A stretch of 64,000 nt of DNA from Yoonia sp. BS5-3. Lineage in GTDB: Bacteria; Pseudomonadota; Alphaproteobacteria; Rhodobacterales; Rhodobacteraceae. The notes below the pieces were generated by a model, which searched no databases, was not told the DNA's origin, and worked only from the letters and a program-made list of their open reading frames with translations. The DNA is taken from the NCBI RefSeq assembly GCF_038069655.2, contig NZ_CP150951.2, positions 3,002,001 to 3,066,000 on the forward strand, in the 5' to 3' direction. The position numbers and the translations under genes were made by a program. Below, piece by piece: positions 56,401 through 64,000 of this stretch (within the stretch, counting starts at the first letter, position 1; every line of letters starts with the position of its first letter).

Positions 56401-57322
56401 GCGGATCGGTGTCATAGGTCAGCCCGGCGGTGGCGATCACCCTTGCGGGTGTGACGGGCACATCTGTTTCGGTCCGAAAGCGCAGCTTGGTGCCATCGGC
56501 GCGGCGTGCGATCAAGCCAGTTCCTTTGGCCAGCAACCGCGATGTGCCGCCGGATGGCAGATGCAACAACGCCCGTTCCGGGACTGCCCCGCGCCGGGCT
56601 TGGCCGATCACATCGCCATAGTAAAAATCCGTGTGCCGGGTGGTGAACTGGTTCAGGCGGGCATCGACCGCAGATGCGGCGCTTAGCTCGGCAATGATCA
56701 ACCCAATGGCCGGATCAATATCGCCCGATTGTAGCCGCTTATCAAAGGCAACAGACGCCGCCGGTTTCAGCGATGCAATGGCATGCATCATTTGGCGATG
56801 TGCCGCGCTGCTTGCAGAGACAGCTGCGCGCGCGTTCTCAAGGCTGCTGCGTGCTGCACCCTGACCAAAGCCTTTGCGGTCGATCACCCCAATCAACCGG
56901 GGCGGGGTGGCCGTTGCAAGTTCACGCGCCCGGTTGCTCAGATCCATCTGTTGATCCAGTGCCACCAGCGCATCGGTAAAGGTATCGGGCCATTGCCGGC
57001 GAATACGCGTCAGCCAATCGTCAACCTTCGCGGCCAGGGCGATGATCACCTTTGCGCTTGCTGTTGGTCCCGCGTCCTGTGCCAGATCAAAGCGCCAGCT
57101 TTCATCATCCAGCCGGAAGGCCATGATCTGGGCAAGCACGATCAAAGGCTCGCCCTGCAACATGCGGTCCCATGGCGAAGGCGCGTTTTGGGCCAGCGTA
57201 TCGAGCGTGTCCGCAAGGTGATCTGGCCGCAAAAAGGGATTGGCTCCGCGCAAAGAAGCGGGCAGGCGGGCCCCGTCTTGAGAGCCTGGCGTGACGCGGA
57301 TATCGGACCAAAAATGTGCCAA
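53462..57322 (-). CDS. eCIS large baseplate J-like wedge protein (Afp11-like)
   Basis: A 1286-aa protein. The C-terminal third has the typical baseplate assembly pattern TPHDIERMVLEAFPDIWRVKC, the P-rich acid loop, and the end domain EISRFGWELNVRMLKALI with ISDAADVRHV. The N-terminal two-thirds is large and unassigned, which fits the long eCIS wedge proteins that replace gp6/gp7. It should form the baseplate ring around the spike. The ATG is followed by HFWSDIRVTPG; the gap of 53 bases to the lipoprotein gene is the largest within the structural part of the operon. Confidence 0.8.
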   Translation of the reverse strand: MAHFWSDIRVTPGSQDGARLPASLRGANPFLRPDHLADTLDTLAQNAPSPWDRMLQGEPLIVLAQIMAFRLDDESWRFDLAQDAGPTASAKVIIALAAKVDDWLTRIRRQWPDTFTDALVALDQQMDLSNRARELATATPPRLIGVIDRKGFGQGAARSSLENARAAVSASSAAHRQMMHAIASLKPAASVAFDKRLQSGDIDPAIGLIIAELSAASAVDARLNQFTTRHTDFYYGDVIGQARRGAVPERALLHLPSGGTSRLLAKGTGLIARRADGTKLRFRTETDVPVTPARVIATAGLTYDTDPQVSLYSTLGGITGIRTSYEPAAAQPLNRSVFVAPSEAEVRIGLDIASDMFLLAEGDRVVEVHLQMQRATDLPAASHDAAFDPGDTPDPDIALELRADPALIRALGFPDLGEGVAAITQMVHAEACKRQCKPSMSLIYEVIAGYILKPAPLRLLLGRIVTLGLMEGTPWPTGDYWKILERAITAFASELTGQHQHTRDEGNVVEAFAQENGTFIYSPADMFEKLLGDAFDIRMTTPEGMISAKIAQILPIESGDAGLTLRLAFSADMPPIAPPADAAGAAPSLQLRWNQQARICPVSFLERYSIEQIGIDVAAQGLRNLTGFSDDGPVATGQSFMPFGIRPTEGASFVLGSTEMACKPVTDISLNMTWADLPRSVGGFASHYAHYPSETVIPDPQVRLDYLSADGWKPVSTEKRPLIATRSYDKTLDPHWSAEGPVLGSSQAASGKAQSQRPRTRAQIKAGAVRMTMTGCGDFGQAQYPLALVKAMRPRPLYRGEPPVPAAPYVPKLDNITLGYRASTIISLAAPDTARPRDKVTQVTPFGSRECYPRLIRRDLGIFPPRLGLGTLYIQLAGAGALRQLGILFDIADSGHLRLVPDQVPLDWHYLTAEGWVTLPSTAISSDTTDGLLRSGVVTLDLPDNAETPDGEMPGGGVWLAISARWPGFKTHPTLARVRTNGVWAVCNQTETAQADGPRDWRFEIAQPGMSTPVEANRRAPPRAPETRPHYLARISERLRHRQRAVTPHDIERMVLEAFPDIWRVKCLPHLSRTGPAARPGHVTVVVLRHPAEPGADLQTIAQERLFDVGSLEKIRAFLQRHGAPQATYEVVNPSFDRIQVRAAVRFAPFLDDGAAARRLQVNIAKALSVWTAAAEISRFGWELNVRMLKALISDAADVRHVTDFSVLHFVADDLGNYSLADTAQSDGRGKMGTIIRPSRPWALPLSTMDHAITVSEDSQLVAPSQSGIGRLRIGDMLIVGQESRP

Positions 57323-57375
57323 AATATTCTTTTCGTTTCATGCTTTCAGGGAAAAAGAGAGGGCGCGGTGACAGG

Positions 57376-58305
57376 TTAGGGCGGCCCGCGCGACAAAAAG
57401 ACGGCCGTTAGGCTGCTGGTGTCGCCCTGGATCGCAAAGACCCCGCCAATATCTGTTGGCCCGTCATCGGCGGTGCTGCCTGCAAATTGGCTGGACTCCA
57501 GAACAAGCGTCCCTGCGCCAGGGTCCGCATCGGGGCCAAGCGTCGGGAGACGTGTACCATCGGCATCAAAGAGGCTGACAATTCCCTGTCCGCTACTGAC
57601 TATCCGCGCGCCGCAGAGGCCAAGCTGAGTCCATTGCAGCGACGCAAAGGGCATTTGCGGCCCGGACGTCACTTGAAACCGGTTGGCCGTGAAGGTGGCC
57701 CGGCCTGATCCAAAGCCGATCCGCATGCTGAAATCGCCGCGCGCCTCGGTTACGGACACTGCGCCTGCATCATCCACGCTTGTGTAAGTCATCATTATGC
57801 CGCCAGCCCGCGTCACCTGGCCAAGCTGGGGGATATCCTCTTGCAAGGGGGGCAGGCCCGCAACCAAAGGGCCGGTGACAGTGACACCATCGACACGGTA
57901 GCTTAGCGCATAAGCCAGTGGCAGGGTCTGGCGGGTGTTCAGCGCGGCAATCGGGGTGGCCGCGCTTTGCCGCCAACCGCGCAGCGCGCCCGCCTCATCG
58001 GCCCGCACCCCCCATATTCTGCTGTCATCAATCGCCAGGTTGCGCGGCAATGGCGCCTTGCTGGGCCCGGCGCGCCCGGAAATGGCAAAGGTCGTCCCAC
58101 CCATCGAACCATCAACCAGCTGCAAATACGCGCCGGTCAGTTTTCGGGCCTCAGACCGGTCAACATCGCAGGGCAAATCCGGGCCAAGGCCGATGATTTC
58201 AAAGGCGGGTGTGTCGCGGATCTGGTTGACCGCGCCTTCAATCTTGTCGCATCCGCCAAGGGCCATCAGCGATAAGGTCAGAGGCAGAGCAGGGGCAATA
58301 TTCAT
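57376..58305 (-). CDS. Lipoprotein of the eCIS operon, transferrin-binding-protein-like barrel
   Basis: A 309-aa protein with a lipobox (LSLMALGGC), so it should be lipid-anchored at Cys19. The rest is beta-rich, with a C-terminal half similar in style to the small beta-barrel of transferrin-binding lipoproteins (FSMRIGFGSGRATFTANRF and DIGGVFAIQGDTSSLTAVF). It is no structural eCIS protein known to me. It overlaps the gp25 stop by 4 bases, so it is really part of the operon. It may anchor or guide the particle, or be cargo. Confidence 0.65.
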   Translation of the reverse strand: MNIAPALPLTLSLMALGGCDKIEGAVNQIRDTPAFEIIGLGPDLPCDVDRSEARKLTGAYLQLVDGSMGGTTFAISGRAGPSKAPLPRNLAIDDSRIWGVRADEAGALRGWRQSAATPIAALNTRQTLPLAYALSYRVDGVTVTGPLVAGLPPLQEDIPQLGQVTRAGGIMMTYTSVDDAGAVSVTEARGDFSMRIGFGSGRATFTANRFQVTSGPQMPFASLQWTQLGLCGARIVSSGQGIVSLFDADGTRLPTLGPDADPGAGTLVLESSQFAGSTADDGPTDIGGVFAIQGDTSSLTAVFLSRGPP

Positions 58306-58748
58306 CGATCCGCCCCCGCACCTTGGGGTTTATCGGTGATCAACGTGCCTTCATCGATGTAAAAGGGAAAGACGATATTGCTACGCGCATTGGTCTGGCG
58401 GATCCGGTAGGTCAGATCAGCGGCCAGCCGGCCCTCAAGCGGGTCAGTGGGATGCACCTTGATCTGCTCAAGCGTGATGCGCGGCTCAAAGAACAGGATG
58501 GCGCGTTCAATTGCGGCCTCCATGGCGCGCATGGTGGGAGCGTTCATCGGATCAAACAGATAATCATGGATGCGGCAACCATAGGTGGGATGCATCACAC
58601 GCTCGCCCGGGCGGGTTTCAAACAGAATGCGCAGGCTTTGCATGATATCCTCGGCCTCGGTGACCAGGGCTGGCTCTCCGGTGGCCGCGTCAAAGCGGGG
58701 CGGAAAGGACCAGCCGCGTCCAAGAAATCCGGGGTCTTCGAAGGTCAT
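58302..58748 (-). CDS. gp25/GPW-like baseplate wedge protein (Afp9-like)
   Basis: A 148-aa protein with the gp25 core: IMQSLRILFETRPGERVMHPTYG followed by YLFDPMN, then EAAIERAILFFEPRI. The glutamate in the ETRPGERVM motif is diagnostic of gp25/TssE. It connects sheath and wedge in the baseplate. It lies three bases after the PAAR gene. Confidence 0.92.
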   Translation of the reverse strand: MTFEDPGFLGRGWSFPPRFDAATGEPALVTEAEDIMQSLRILFETRPGERVMHPTYGCRIHDYLFDPMNAPTMRAMEAAIERAILFFEPRITLEQIKVHPTDPLEGRLAADLTYRIRQTNARSNIVFPFYIDEGTLITDKPQGAGADR

Positions 58749-58751
58749 CTG

Positions 58752-59042
58752 TCAGCCTCCGATAATCACAGTGGGGGCGCCGGTGATGATGCTGCCGCCA
58801 TGGGATGTTGTGTCGCCCATCCGGGCGGCGGGGCTGCCGCCGATCATCACCGTTGCCGAGCCCTTAGAGATCGTGGCCGGTGGCCCAACACAGGTGCAAC
58901 TGTCGCCCTGAATGGCCGCAGGCAGGCTGACGATCAGCACCGTCGCCTCGCCGGGGCCGATGATTGGCCCGCCCACATGGGGCACCGGCCCGTTGGCGGC
59001 GGGGCAAGTGTGCATATCGGTCAGGCGAGCGGCGGGCGGCAT
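58752..59042 (-). CDS. PAAR-domain spike tip protein
   Basis: A 96-aa protein that starts MPPAARLTDMHTCP and contains the PAAR-type repeats GPIIGPGEATVLI, KGSATVMIGGSPAARMGD and GAPTVIIGG. His11 and Cys residues could bind the tip metal. It sits on the spike trimer. There is no attached toxin domain. Confidence 0.93.
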   Translation of the reverse strand: MPPAARLTDMHTCPAANGPVPHVGGPIIGPGEATVLIVSLPAAIQGDSCTCVGPPATISKGSATVMIGGSPAARMGDTTSHGGSIITGAPTVIIGG

Positions 59043-59054
59043 GGCGGGTCCTTT

Positions 59055-60833
59055 CTAGTTGATCATCACGATCGAGCCTTCGACCGTGGTTTGCCCAGAT
59101 GAGCTGAAACTGGCGCTGGCGCTGCCTTCGGCGGTCAGCTCAACATCGGCGCTGGCGCTGACATTCATGCCGCTGATTTCCACATCCAGATCGCTGGCGA
59201 TGGTGATGTTTTGCGTGGCGGTGATGTCCAGCGTGCCCTCTGCGGCGATGGTCATGCCACTATCGGCCATGGTGATCGTATTGCCTGTCACATCCGTCAG
59301 GGTGATGGTGCTGGCTTCATCGTCGATCACGATAGATTGCCCGGCAGGGGTTTCGGCGGTCAGGATTTCCTTTTGATCGTCAAAGGTGATGTGGATGCCG
59401 GATTTGCTGGTGATGGTCTTCAGTTCATTTTCTTCGGTGGCATCATTGGTACGGGCCAGACTGCCACTATGTAACGCGCCCAGAACAACAGGGGCACCGG
59501 GGTCTGCTGATAGAAATCCGATGATCACCTCATCGCCGACCTCTGGCAGAAACTGGATACCGGCCCCGGCCGTGGCATAGGGCTGGGCATAGCGCGCCCA
59601 AAGCTCTGCGGGGGTTTCACCCATCAAGGGCACGCTGACCTGGATCATCGCATCATCGGCCATCGGGTTTGTCCCGCCGCTGTCGATGATGCCCAGAACG
59701 GTCGCCACATGTAGCCCTTGCACGGGCGCGGTCAGCCCCGCCGCGCCCGGTGCTGCCATGCCAAAGCTATCACTGCGCCAGCCCATCGGCAGCCCTAGCC
59801 GGGCGGTTGTGCTCCAACTGCCGGCGCTGATCTCATGGCTGATGCCGCAGACAAAGGCGGTTCCACCCATCCTTTCGCCGACACCGGCCAATTCAATCGT
59901 GTCGCCGGGGGTGGCCAAGGTTGAGCCGGGATATTGGCAAGTGCCGCTGATCGCAGCCAGCGGCGGACGCAGGGCGCGGGCCTTGGCCATGGTGGCCAGA
60001 TCAACCTGACCCGCGGCATAAGGCGTGGCAATATTGTGTATGCGGCTGCCAGTTGCATCTGTCAGATCAGTAAAAGGGGTGTTGCCCCATTTGCCGCCAT
60101 CAGCGACGTCCTCTGTTTCGGTTGTGGCGGCTTGCGATGCCGGATCCCAGCCGCTGATCTGCGCGCTGGAAAACAATGATCTTGCGTCTATTTTACAATC
60201 AAAATCAAAGATATCCATGCCAGCCGTCAGCGTCATCACTGCGCCGGTGCTTGGGGCAGGCGCGGCGCTGGTGATCGTGCCATCATCGACAGACAGAACC
60301 TGGCCATTGCGATCCGCCAGCATCCGCAGGAAATCCCAATCGGTACAATCATATTGCACGATATCGGTCGGATCACCGGTGGTGGTGGTCACATCGGCGA
60401 CCAGCCCGGCATCCGTAATCACGGTAGACATCACATCGGAATCGGTGACCTGCGCCGCGCTTGTCGTTTTGCGGATATCCGTCAGGCAAATCGCCTTGTC
60501 ACGGCAGGTCAGCTCAAGCGACCCACCGCCGCCCGAAAGACGCAGGCGCGTGGCGGTGATGATGCCTTTGAACAGCGACTGTTCCGCGCCGCCACCAAAA
60601 AAGGCAAAGGCCTCAATTTCGGTGCCGATTTCAAAATCGGTGCCATCGGTTAGCGGGAATTCCTGTGTGGCGACAGCCCCGTCAGCAAGGGTGATCAGGG
60701 CCTGCGGGATGCGGTTCAGATCGGTTGTCACGCGCACCGTTTCAACCGCGATATCATCTGCAATGGCAGCGCCAGAGACCTTGATGATCACGCCCAAGGG
60801 GCCATCAACGCCAGTGATTGGTGAATCGGCCAT
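59055..60833 (-). CDS. eCIS spike protein, VgrG/gpD-gpV-like (Afp8-like)
   Basis: A 592-aa protein. The N-terminal two-thirds is gp27-like, with WDFLRMLADRNGQVLSV and the hub segments. An OB-fold gp5-like domain follows (HVATVLGIIDSG ... VSVPLMG ... RYAQPYAT and LPEVGDEVIIGFL). The end is a beta-helix needle with GIHITFDDQKEILTAETPAG and alternating small polar residues, ending GSIVMIN. It forms the trimeric central spike, capped by the PAAR protein. Confidence 0.93.
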   Translation of the reverse strand: MADSPITGVDGPLGVIIKVSGAAIADDIAVETVRVTTDLNRIPQALITLADGAVATQEFPLTDGTDFEIGTEIEAFAFFGGGAEQSLFKGIITATRLRLSGGGGSLELTCRDKAICLTDIRKTTSAAQVTDSDVMSTVITDAGLVADVTTTTGDPTDIVQYDCTDWDFLRMLADRNGQVLSVDDGTITSAAPAPSTGAVMTLTAGMDIFDFDCKIDARSLFSSAQISGWDPASQAATTETEDVADGGKWGNTPFTDLTDATGSRIHNIATPYAAGQVDLATMAKARALRPPLAAISGTCQYPGSTLATPGDTIELAGVGERMGGTAFVCGISHEISAGSWSTTARLGLPMGWRSDSFGMAAPGAAGLTAPVQGLHVATVLGIIDSGGTNPMADDAMIQVSVPLMGETPAELWARYAQPYATAGAGIQFLPEVGDEVIIGFLSADPGAPVVLGALHSGSLARTNDATEENELKTITSKSGIHITFDDQKEILTAETPAGQSIVIDDEASTITLTDVTGNTITMADSGMTIAAEGTLDITATQNITIASDLDVEISGMNVSASADVELTAEGSASASFSSSGQTTVEGSIVMIN

Positions 60834-60836
60834 GGC

Positions 60837-61523
60837 TTATCTCATCGGGGGGAAACGCAAGAGCGTGTCCGGCTTCAGATTGCGGAAATTATCAAGATCG
60901 TTGAAGCGCGCGACCTCAAGGTATTTGGAGACATCTTTGTAAATCCGCTCGCAGAGCAGGGGCAGGGTGTCGCCCTCGCGGACCTGAACGATATGGGTCA
61001 GATCGGGGGATTGGTTATTGGCCTCAAGGGCAACCTGCGCTTCGGTCAGGGCTTCGATGAATTTCAGCTTCATGGCAGCGCGCAAGGGCACACCATCAGG
61101 ATCAAATAAGGTATAATCGATCTCAAGGCTGGTCAGGCGGCCCTGAAAGGCCTTCAGCTCATCCCCCCAGTCGATTTGGACCGCATCGGGCTCATGTTCC
61201 TCGCCCGAATAGGCATAGGCGATATCGCGCAGCTTGTTGATCTGTTCGGCGACCGTGGTGCCTGCCGCATCGGGGACAACACCTGTGCCATCCAGGGTCA
61301 GATCGAACGATACCTCTTCGGGTTCAGAGGCCGAGAATTTTGGCACCGGCGCAGGTTTACCGATCGCCGCGCCCTGATCGGCGCTGGCCCCGGAGAATTT
61401 GGTGCCATATTTGCGGTTATAGGATGAGGGGTTGATCGTTGTGGTAAAGACATTTCCATCCCCGCTCATAGGCGAGATTTGCGATGTGCTGGTGCTGCAC
61501 CGGGTGATGGTCATCTTGGACAT
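60837..61523 (-). CDS. LysM-domain tube-initiator/hub protein (Afp7-like)
   Basis: A 228-aa protein. Residues about 10-150 are the CIS tube-like/gp53-like domain with NPSSYNRKYGTKF and VSFDLTLDGTG, and residues about 178-226 are a LysM motif (HIVQVREGDTLPLLCERIY ... LKPDTLLRFP). The LysM part in these baseplate proteins helps build the hub. The ATG overlaps the previous stop (TAATG). Confidence 0.92.
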   Translation of the reverse strand: MSKMTITRCSTSTSQISPMSGDGNVFTTTINPSSYNRKYGTKFSGASADQGAAIGKPAPVPKFSASEPEEVSFDLTLDGTGVVPDAAGTTVAEQINKLRDIAYAYSGEEHEPDAVQIDWGDELKAFQGRLTSLEIDYTLFDPDGVPLRAAMKLKFIEALTEAQVALEANNQSPDLTHIVQVREGDTLPLLCERIYKDVSKYLEVARFNDLDNFRNLKPDTLLRFPPMR

Positions 61524-61708
61524 TACAAAAGCCCTTCCTTGATGCGCTGCTCCGAGGCGGCAATCTGCTGGGCCAGCGCCTCTTGAAATTCGCGGCGCAG
61601 CCGGTTGGCCAGATCTTGGATCTGCGCCTCACTTAGCCCGCTATCACTGGGCCGCGCCTGACCAAATGAGCCGCGTACGACAAGGCTTCCAATCTCGATT
61701 GCCATCAT
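61523..61708 (-). CDS. Small eCIS protein of the DUF5908 type (Afp6-like)
   Basis: A 61-aa protein, the start IEIGSLVVRGSF followed by a charged coiled-coil-like helix (LSEAQIQDLANRLRREF). This small gene between tube and LysM genes is a hallmark of eCIS loci. There are two adjacent ATGs (61708 and 61705), the first overlapping the stop of the tube gene. Confidence 0.82.
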   Translation of the reverse strand: MMAIEIGSLVVRGSFGQARPSDSGLSEAQIQDLANRLRREFQEALAQQIAASEQRIKEGLL

Positions 61709-62160
61709 GCCATCCTTTGTAAGGTCGTGTAGGCCAACTCTATGGTTTCAAAGGCCAATTCGTTTTTCATCGCGTCCAGATCGCTGACGGTCCATTTGAC
61801 CGGAAAAGCGTTGCCAATGGACCAGACAGCAACGGGGATCCGCATTTCATTCAGCAGCGAGACGGTCATATCCTTGGGTATGATCGGCTCGGCCAGCCCG
61901 CCCTCAAGCGAAGACCGACACCATTGGACCAGCCCACTGGCTGCGGTTGTCATGCCGCGCTTGAGCTTGAGATTGCTACGCTTGGCCGGTTTGGGCAGTT
62001 GATGCACAAACCGGTTCTCGCCACCTTCTTCAAGGCTTTCCAGTTCAAGCGATGTCTCTAGCCCGCTGACCTCCTGAAACGCCATATCGGGGACTGGCGG
62101 GACGAACCCAATGAAAACCACCGAAAAATGAAACGCGACAGGAGGGTCAAAAAAGGCCAT
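61705..62160 (-). CDS. eCIS inner tube protein, second copy (Afp5-like)
   Basis: A 151-aa gp19/Hcp-fold tube protein with AFQEVSGLETSLELESLEEGG, KRSNLKLKRGMT and NAFPVKWTVSDLDAMKNELAFETIELAY. It is a paralogue of the neighbouring tube gene; the missing residues of the first loop and different charge pattern suggest a specialised ring near the baseplate. Confidence 0.92.
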   Translation of the reverse strand: MAFFDPPVAFHFSVVFIGFVPPVPDMAFQEVSGLETSLELESLEEGGENRFVHQLPKPAKRSNLKLKRGMTTAASGLVQWCRSSLEGGLAEPIIPKDMTVSLLNEMRIPVAVWSIGNAFPVKWTVSDLDAMKNELAFETIELAYTTLQRMA

Positions 62161-62164
62161 GACT

Positions 62165-62623
62165 TTAGGCGTTCTCGATCACAAAGCCTTCATGGGCGAT
62201 CTCAATGCTTTCGACCGCGACTTCGTTACCTTCTGCTTTCAGATCGGTGCCGATCACCTTGACCGGAAAGGCATTTTGCACTTTCCAAACCATGGTCGGG
62301 GCCTGGGCCTCATCGAGCAGCGAGATCGTCAAAGCCTTGCGTGTGATTGTGTTCATCTTGATTTCGTTGAACCAATCAAAGATCGCATTGTCCTTGGCGA
62401 ACACGCCTTTCTTCATGGTGATATTGCCCGATTTGATCATCCCGGGCATTTTCGAAGTCGAAAACACCGGGTTGTTGCCCGCGCGATATTCCAGCGGCTC
62501 GGTTTCGATATCGAGGCCCGAGACCTCTTGGAAGGCCAGTTCGGTGTCGTCCCATTTCACCTGAAAGTGGAACTTGGGAAGGGGCCAGATCGACGCGGAT
62601 TGGGCGGAACCATCTTCTGCCAT
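62165..62623 (-). CDS. eCIS inner tube protein, main copy (Afp1-like)
   Basis: A 152-aa gp19/Hcp-fold protein with FHFQVKWDDTELAFQEVSG, MKKGVFAKDNAIFDWFNEI and NAFPVKVIGTDLKAEGNEVAVE. It would form most of the tube. AAAGGAG precedes the ATG. It is 20 bases after the sheath gene. Confidence 0.94.
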   Translation of the reverse strand: MAEDGSAQSASIWPLPKFHFQVKWDDTELAFQEVSGLDIETEPLEYRAGNNPVFSTSKMPGMIKSGNITMKKGVFAKDNAIFDWFNEIKMNTITRKALTISLLDEAQAPTMVWKVQNAFPVKVIGTDLKAEGNEVAVESIEIAHEGFVIENA

Positions 62624-62643
62624 GGGTGAACTCCTTTAAAAGA

Positions 62644-64000
62644 TTATGATTTCTGCATTTGCTGCTGGAAGGTGATTTCGATGAATTCCGCAGGGCGCAC
62701 GACGGCCAACAGAACGGTGATGCGCAAAATCCCCTCAAGGATATCAACCGGGGTCATGGTCTCGCCCAGACCCACATGCACACTGAACGCGTCCGATGGC
62801 ACAGCGCCAGCCAGGCCGCCTTGCTTCCAGATCGAGGTTAGGAAGTTTTCGATCATTGAGCGCATGGTCACCCATGTCTGGGCGGTATTGGGTTCGAACA
62901 CATAGGCTTTGGAGGCCAGGCGGATCGATTCCTCGATCATGATCATCGTCCGGCGCACGTTGATGTAACGCCAATCCAGGCTGTTGCCGTCCAGTGTCCG
63001 CGCGCCCCAGACCAAGGTGCCTTCGCCCACAAAGGGTCGGATCGCGTTGATCGATTTGCCGGTGGTCGAGACGTTCAGGTTTTCCTGCTCTTCATGGTTG
63101 ATGTTCACCATGGGCGAGGTGACCGAGCCGACGCTGACATTGGCGGGCGCTTTCCAGACGCCGCGCGTGCCGTCGACCATCGTGTAAAGTCCGGCCATCG
63201 CCGAAGAGGGCGGCATCGCGTTCAGGCGCTTGGTCATTGCCTCCATCACATCGTTATAAAGCGGGACAACGGCGCGCATCGTTTTATCGATCGTCGCAGG
63301 CGATGGCGTGTCGGTTTTGACAACGGCCAGCGGGCTGTCAGGGACCAAAATGCGCAGATCGGCAAAGGGCAGCGGGGCATCATCTTTGGTCATGGTATAG
63401 GCCACTTTGGCCTCGGCCCCGACAAATTCGGCATTGGGGGTAAAGGTCACTTTACCGCTTTCTGCCTGCCAGGTGCCGACCCCATCGATGTCCTTGGTCT
63501 TGCCATCATCGCTGGTGGCATCACGCAGCACGATGCTGTCGGGATCGGCCCCTTCATTATCGGCGGCAACGTCGATCTCAACCGGGGTTTGCTGCTGCAC
63601 GCCAGACAGGTTCAACAGGCCGCCCACAACCTCAACCGCGATTTCGCTGGCATCTGTGGCGATGCCGTTTGCATCTGTGACGACAACGGCAAATTTGCCT
63701 GCCTTGGTGGTGCCATCATGGACAAAACTGACCGCACCGGTTTCCAGCTCTTCCTGGGTAAAGCTGTCGATGGCCGCATCAGGCGCATCGGTTTTGACAA
63801 CCTTGCCGCCCATCTTGGCCGCATCACCAATCACGCTATAGGTCAGCGCGTCATCGCTTGTATCATCGTCCTCGGCATTGATGTCGGCCTTGGTGATCGG
63901 TGCCGTCAGGCCAGGGGTCAGTGACAGCGTAAAATCACCGGTCAGGGCCGGGGCGCTGGTTTTTTCGATCTCAGCGGCAAGTTCCTTGTCGCCCGGCACG
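62644..64000 (-). CDS. eCIS contractile sheath protein, C-terminal part, with inserted adhesin-like domains
   Basis: The frame is open to the window edge, so the N-terminus is missing. The visible 451 residues end with the conserved sheath core: GVWKAPANVSV, NAIRPFVGEGTLVWGARTLD, WRYINVRRTMIMIEESI, FLTSIWKQGGLAGA and the end RPAEFIEITFQQQMQKS. Ahead of this, visible residues about 33-125 resemble an NG2/cadherin-like repeat (IDSFTQEELETGAVSFVHDG, then KFAVVVTDANG) and 140-220 a CshA-type fibril repeat (GTWQAESGKVTFTPNAEFVG then KVAYTMTKDD). Such inserts in sheaths face outward, so they may decorate the particle surface. Confidence 0.9.
   Translation of the reverse strand, partial: VPGDKELAAEIEKTSAPALTGDFTLSLTPGLTAPITKADINAEDDDTSDDALTYSVIGDAAKMGGKVVKTDAPDAAIDSFTQEELETGAVSFVHDGTTKAGKFAVVVTDANGIATDASEIAVEVVGGLLNLSGVQQQTPVEIDVAADNEGADPDSIVLRDATSDDGKTKDIDGVGTWQAESGKVTFTPNAEFVGAEAKVAYTMTKDDAPLPFADLRILVPDSPLAVVKTDTPSPATIDKTMRAVVPLYNDVMEAMTKRLNAMPPSSAMAGLYTMVDGTRGVWKAPANVSVGSVTSPMVNINHEEQENLNVSTTGKSINAIRPFVGEGTLVWGARTLDGNSLDWRYINVRRTMIMIEESIRLASKAYVFEPNTAQTWVTMRSMIENFLTSIWKQGGLAGAVPSDAFSVHVGLGETMTPVDILEGILRITVLLAVVRPAEFIEITFQQQMQKS

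Overview
The window looks like a chromosomal piece of a marine Rhodobacterales (Roseobacter-group) alphaproteobacterium. The evidence is the gene order ntrX-trkA-trkH-hfq-hflX, the long alphaproteobacterial forms of PstC and PstA, two CtrA-type TTAA-N7-TTAA boxes, a class II DAHP synthase, and fairly GC-rich coding sequence throughout. I found no rRNA, tRNA, CRISPR array, transposase or integrase.

Region by region. (1) 1-6.5 kb: the 3' end of ntrX, the Trk potassium-uptake genes, hfq, hflX and a PP2C-like phosphatase. (2) 6.5-16.5 kb: a NADAR protein, a membrane-anchored penicillin/AHL-acylase-family hydrolase, and a branched-chain-amino-acid-type (liv) ABC operon. Two undescribed small exported or membrane ORFs (52 and 145 aa) are interleaved in the liv operon by stop/start overlaps. 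A GlxA-family regulator lies upstream. (3) 16.6-21.3 kb: class II DAHP synthase, a PAS protein, yicC-gmk, a gamma-carbonic anhydrase and a conserved hypothetical. (4) 21.4-28.8 kb: phoR-pstSCAB-phoU-phoB with a four-unit PHO box. (5) 28.8-34 kb: an accessory zone between phoB and gnd. It holds degenerate copies of the tail of phoB and of the tail of gnd, which suggests that DNA entered here more than once next to the gene ends. (6) 34.1-40.4 kb: a tightly coupled biosynthetic-looking operon (KAS III, SDR, metallo-beta-lactamase-fold hydrolase, F390-synthetase-like adenylating enzyme, ATP-grasp ligase), with a GNAT-like gene converging on it, then a Na+/Ca2+ exchanger. (7) 41.6-64 kb, all on the minus strand: an extracellular contractile injection system (eCIS).

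The eCIS reads, in transcription order (right to left), sheath (cut by the window edge), two tube proteins, a DUF5908-like protein, a LysM protein, a spike, PAAR, gp25, a lipoprotein, a large baseplate-J-like wedge, a fibre-like protein, a second J-like protein, a tape-measure-like protein, an AAA+ ATPase, and a 1063-aa membrane protein with a GH18-like domain. A TerD gene follows. No capsid, terminase, lysis or T6SS membrane-complex genes are present, so it is neither a prophage nor a canonical T6SS.

Three features of this eCIS stand out: a 34-unit perfect hexanucleotide repeat (Glu/Thr alternation) inside the tape-measure-like gene, adhesin-like beta-domains spliced into the sheath, and non-structural membrane or lipoprotein genes embedded in the operon. 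Apart from one 53-bp gap, its genes overlap or nearly abut down to the GH18-like gene, so they are probably transcribed and translated as one unit. Family names are from motif recognition by eye, with no database search.
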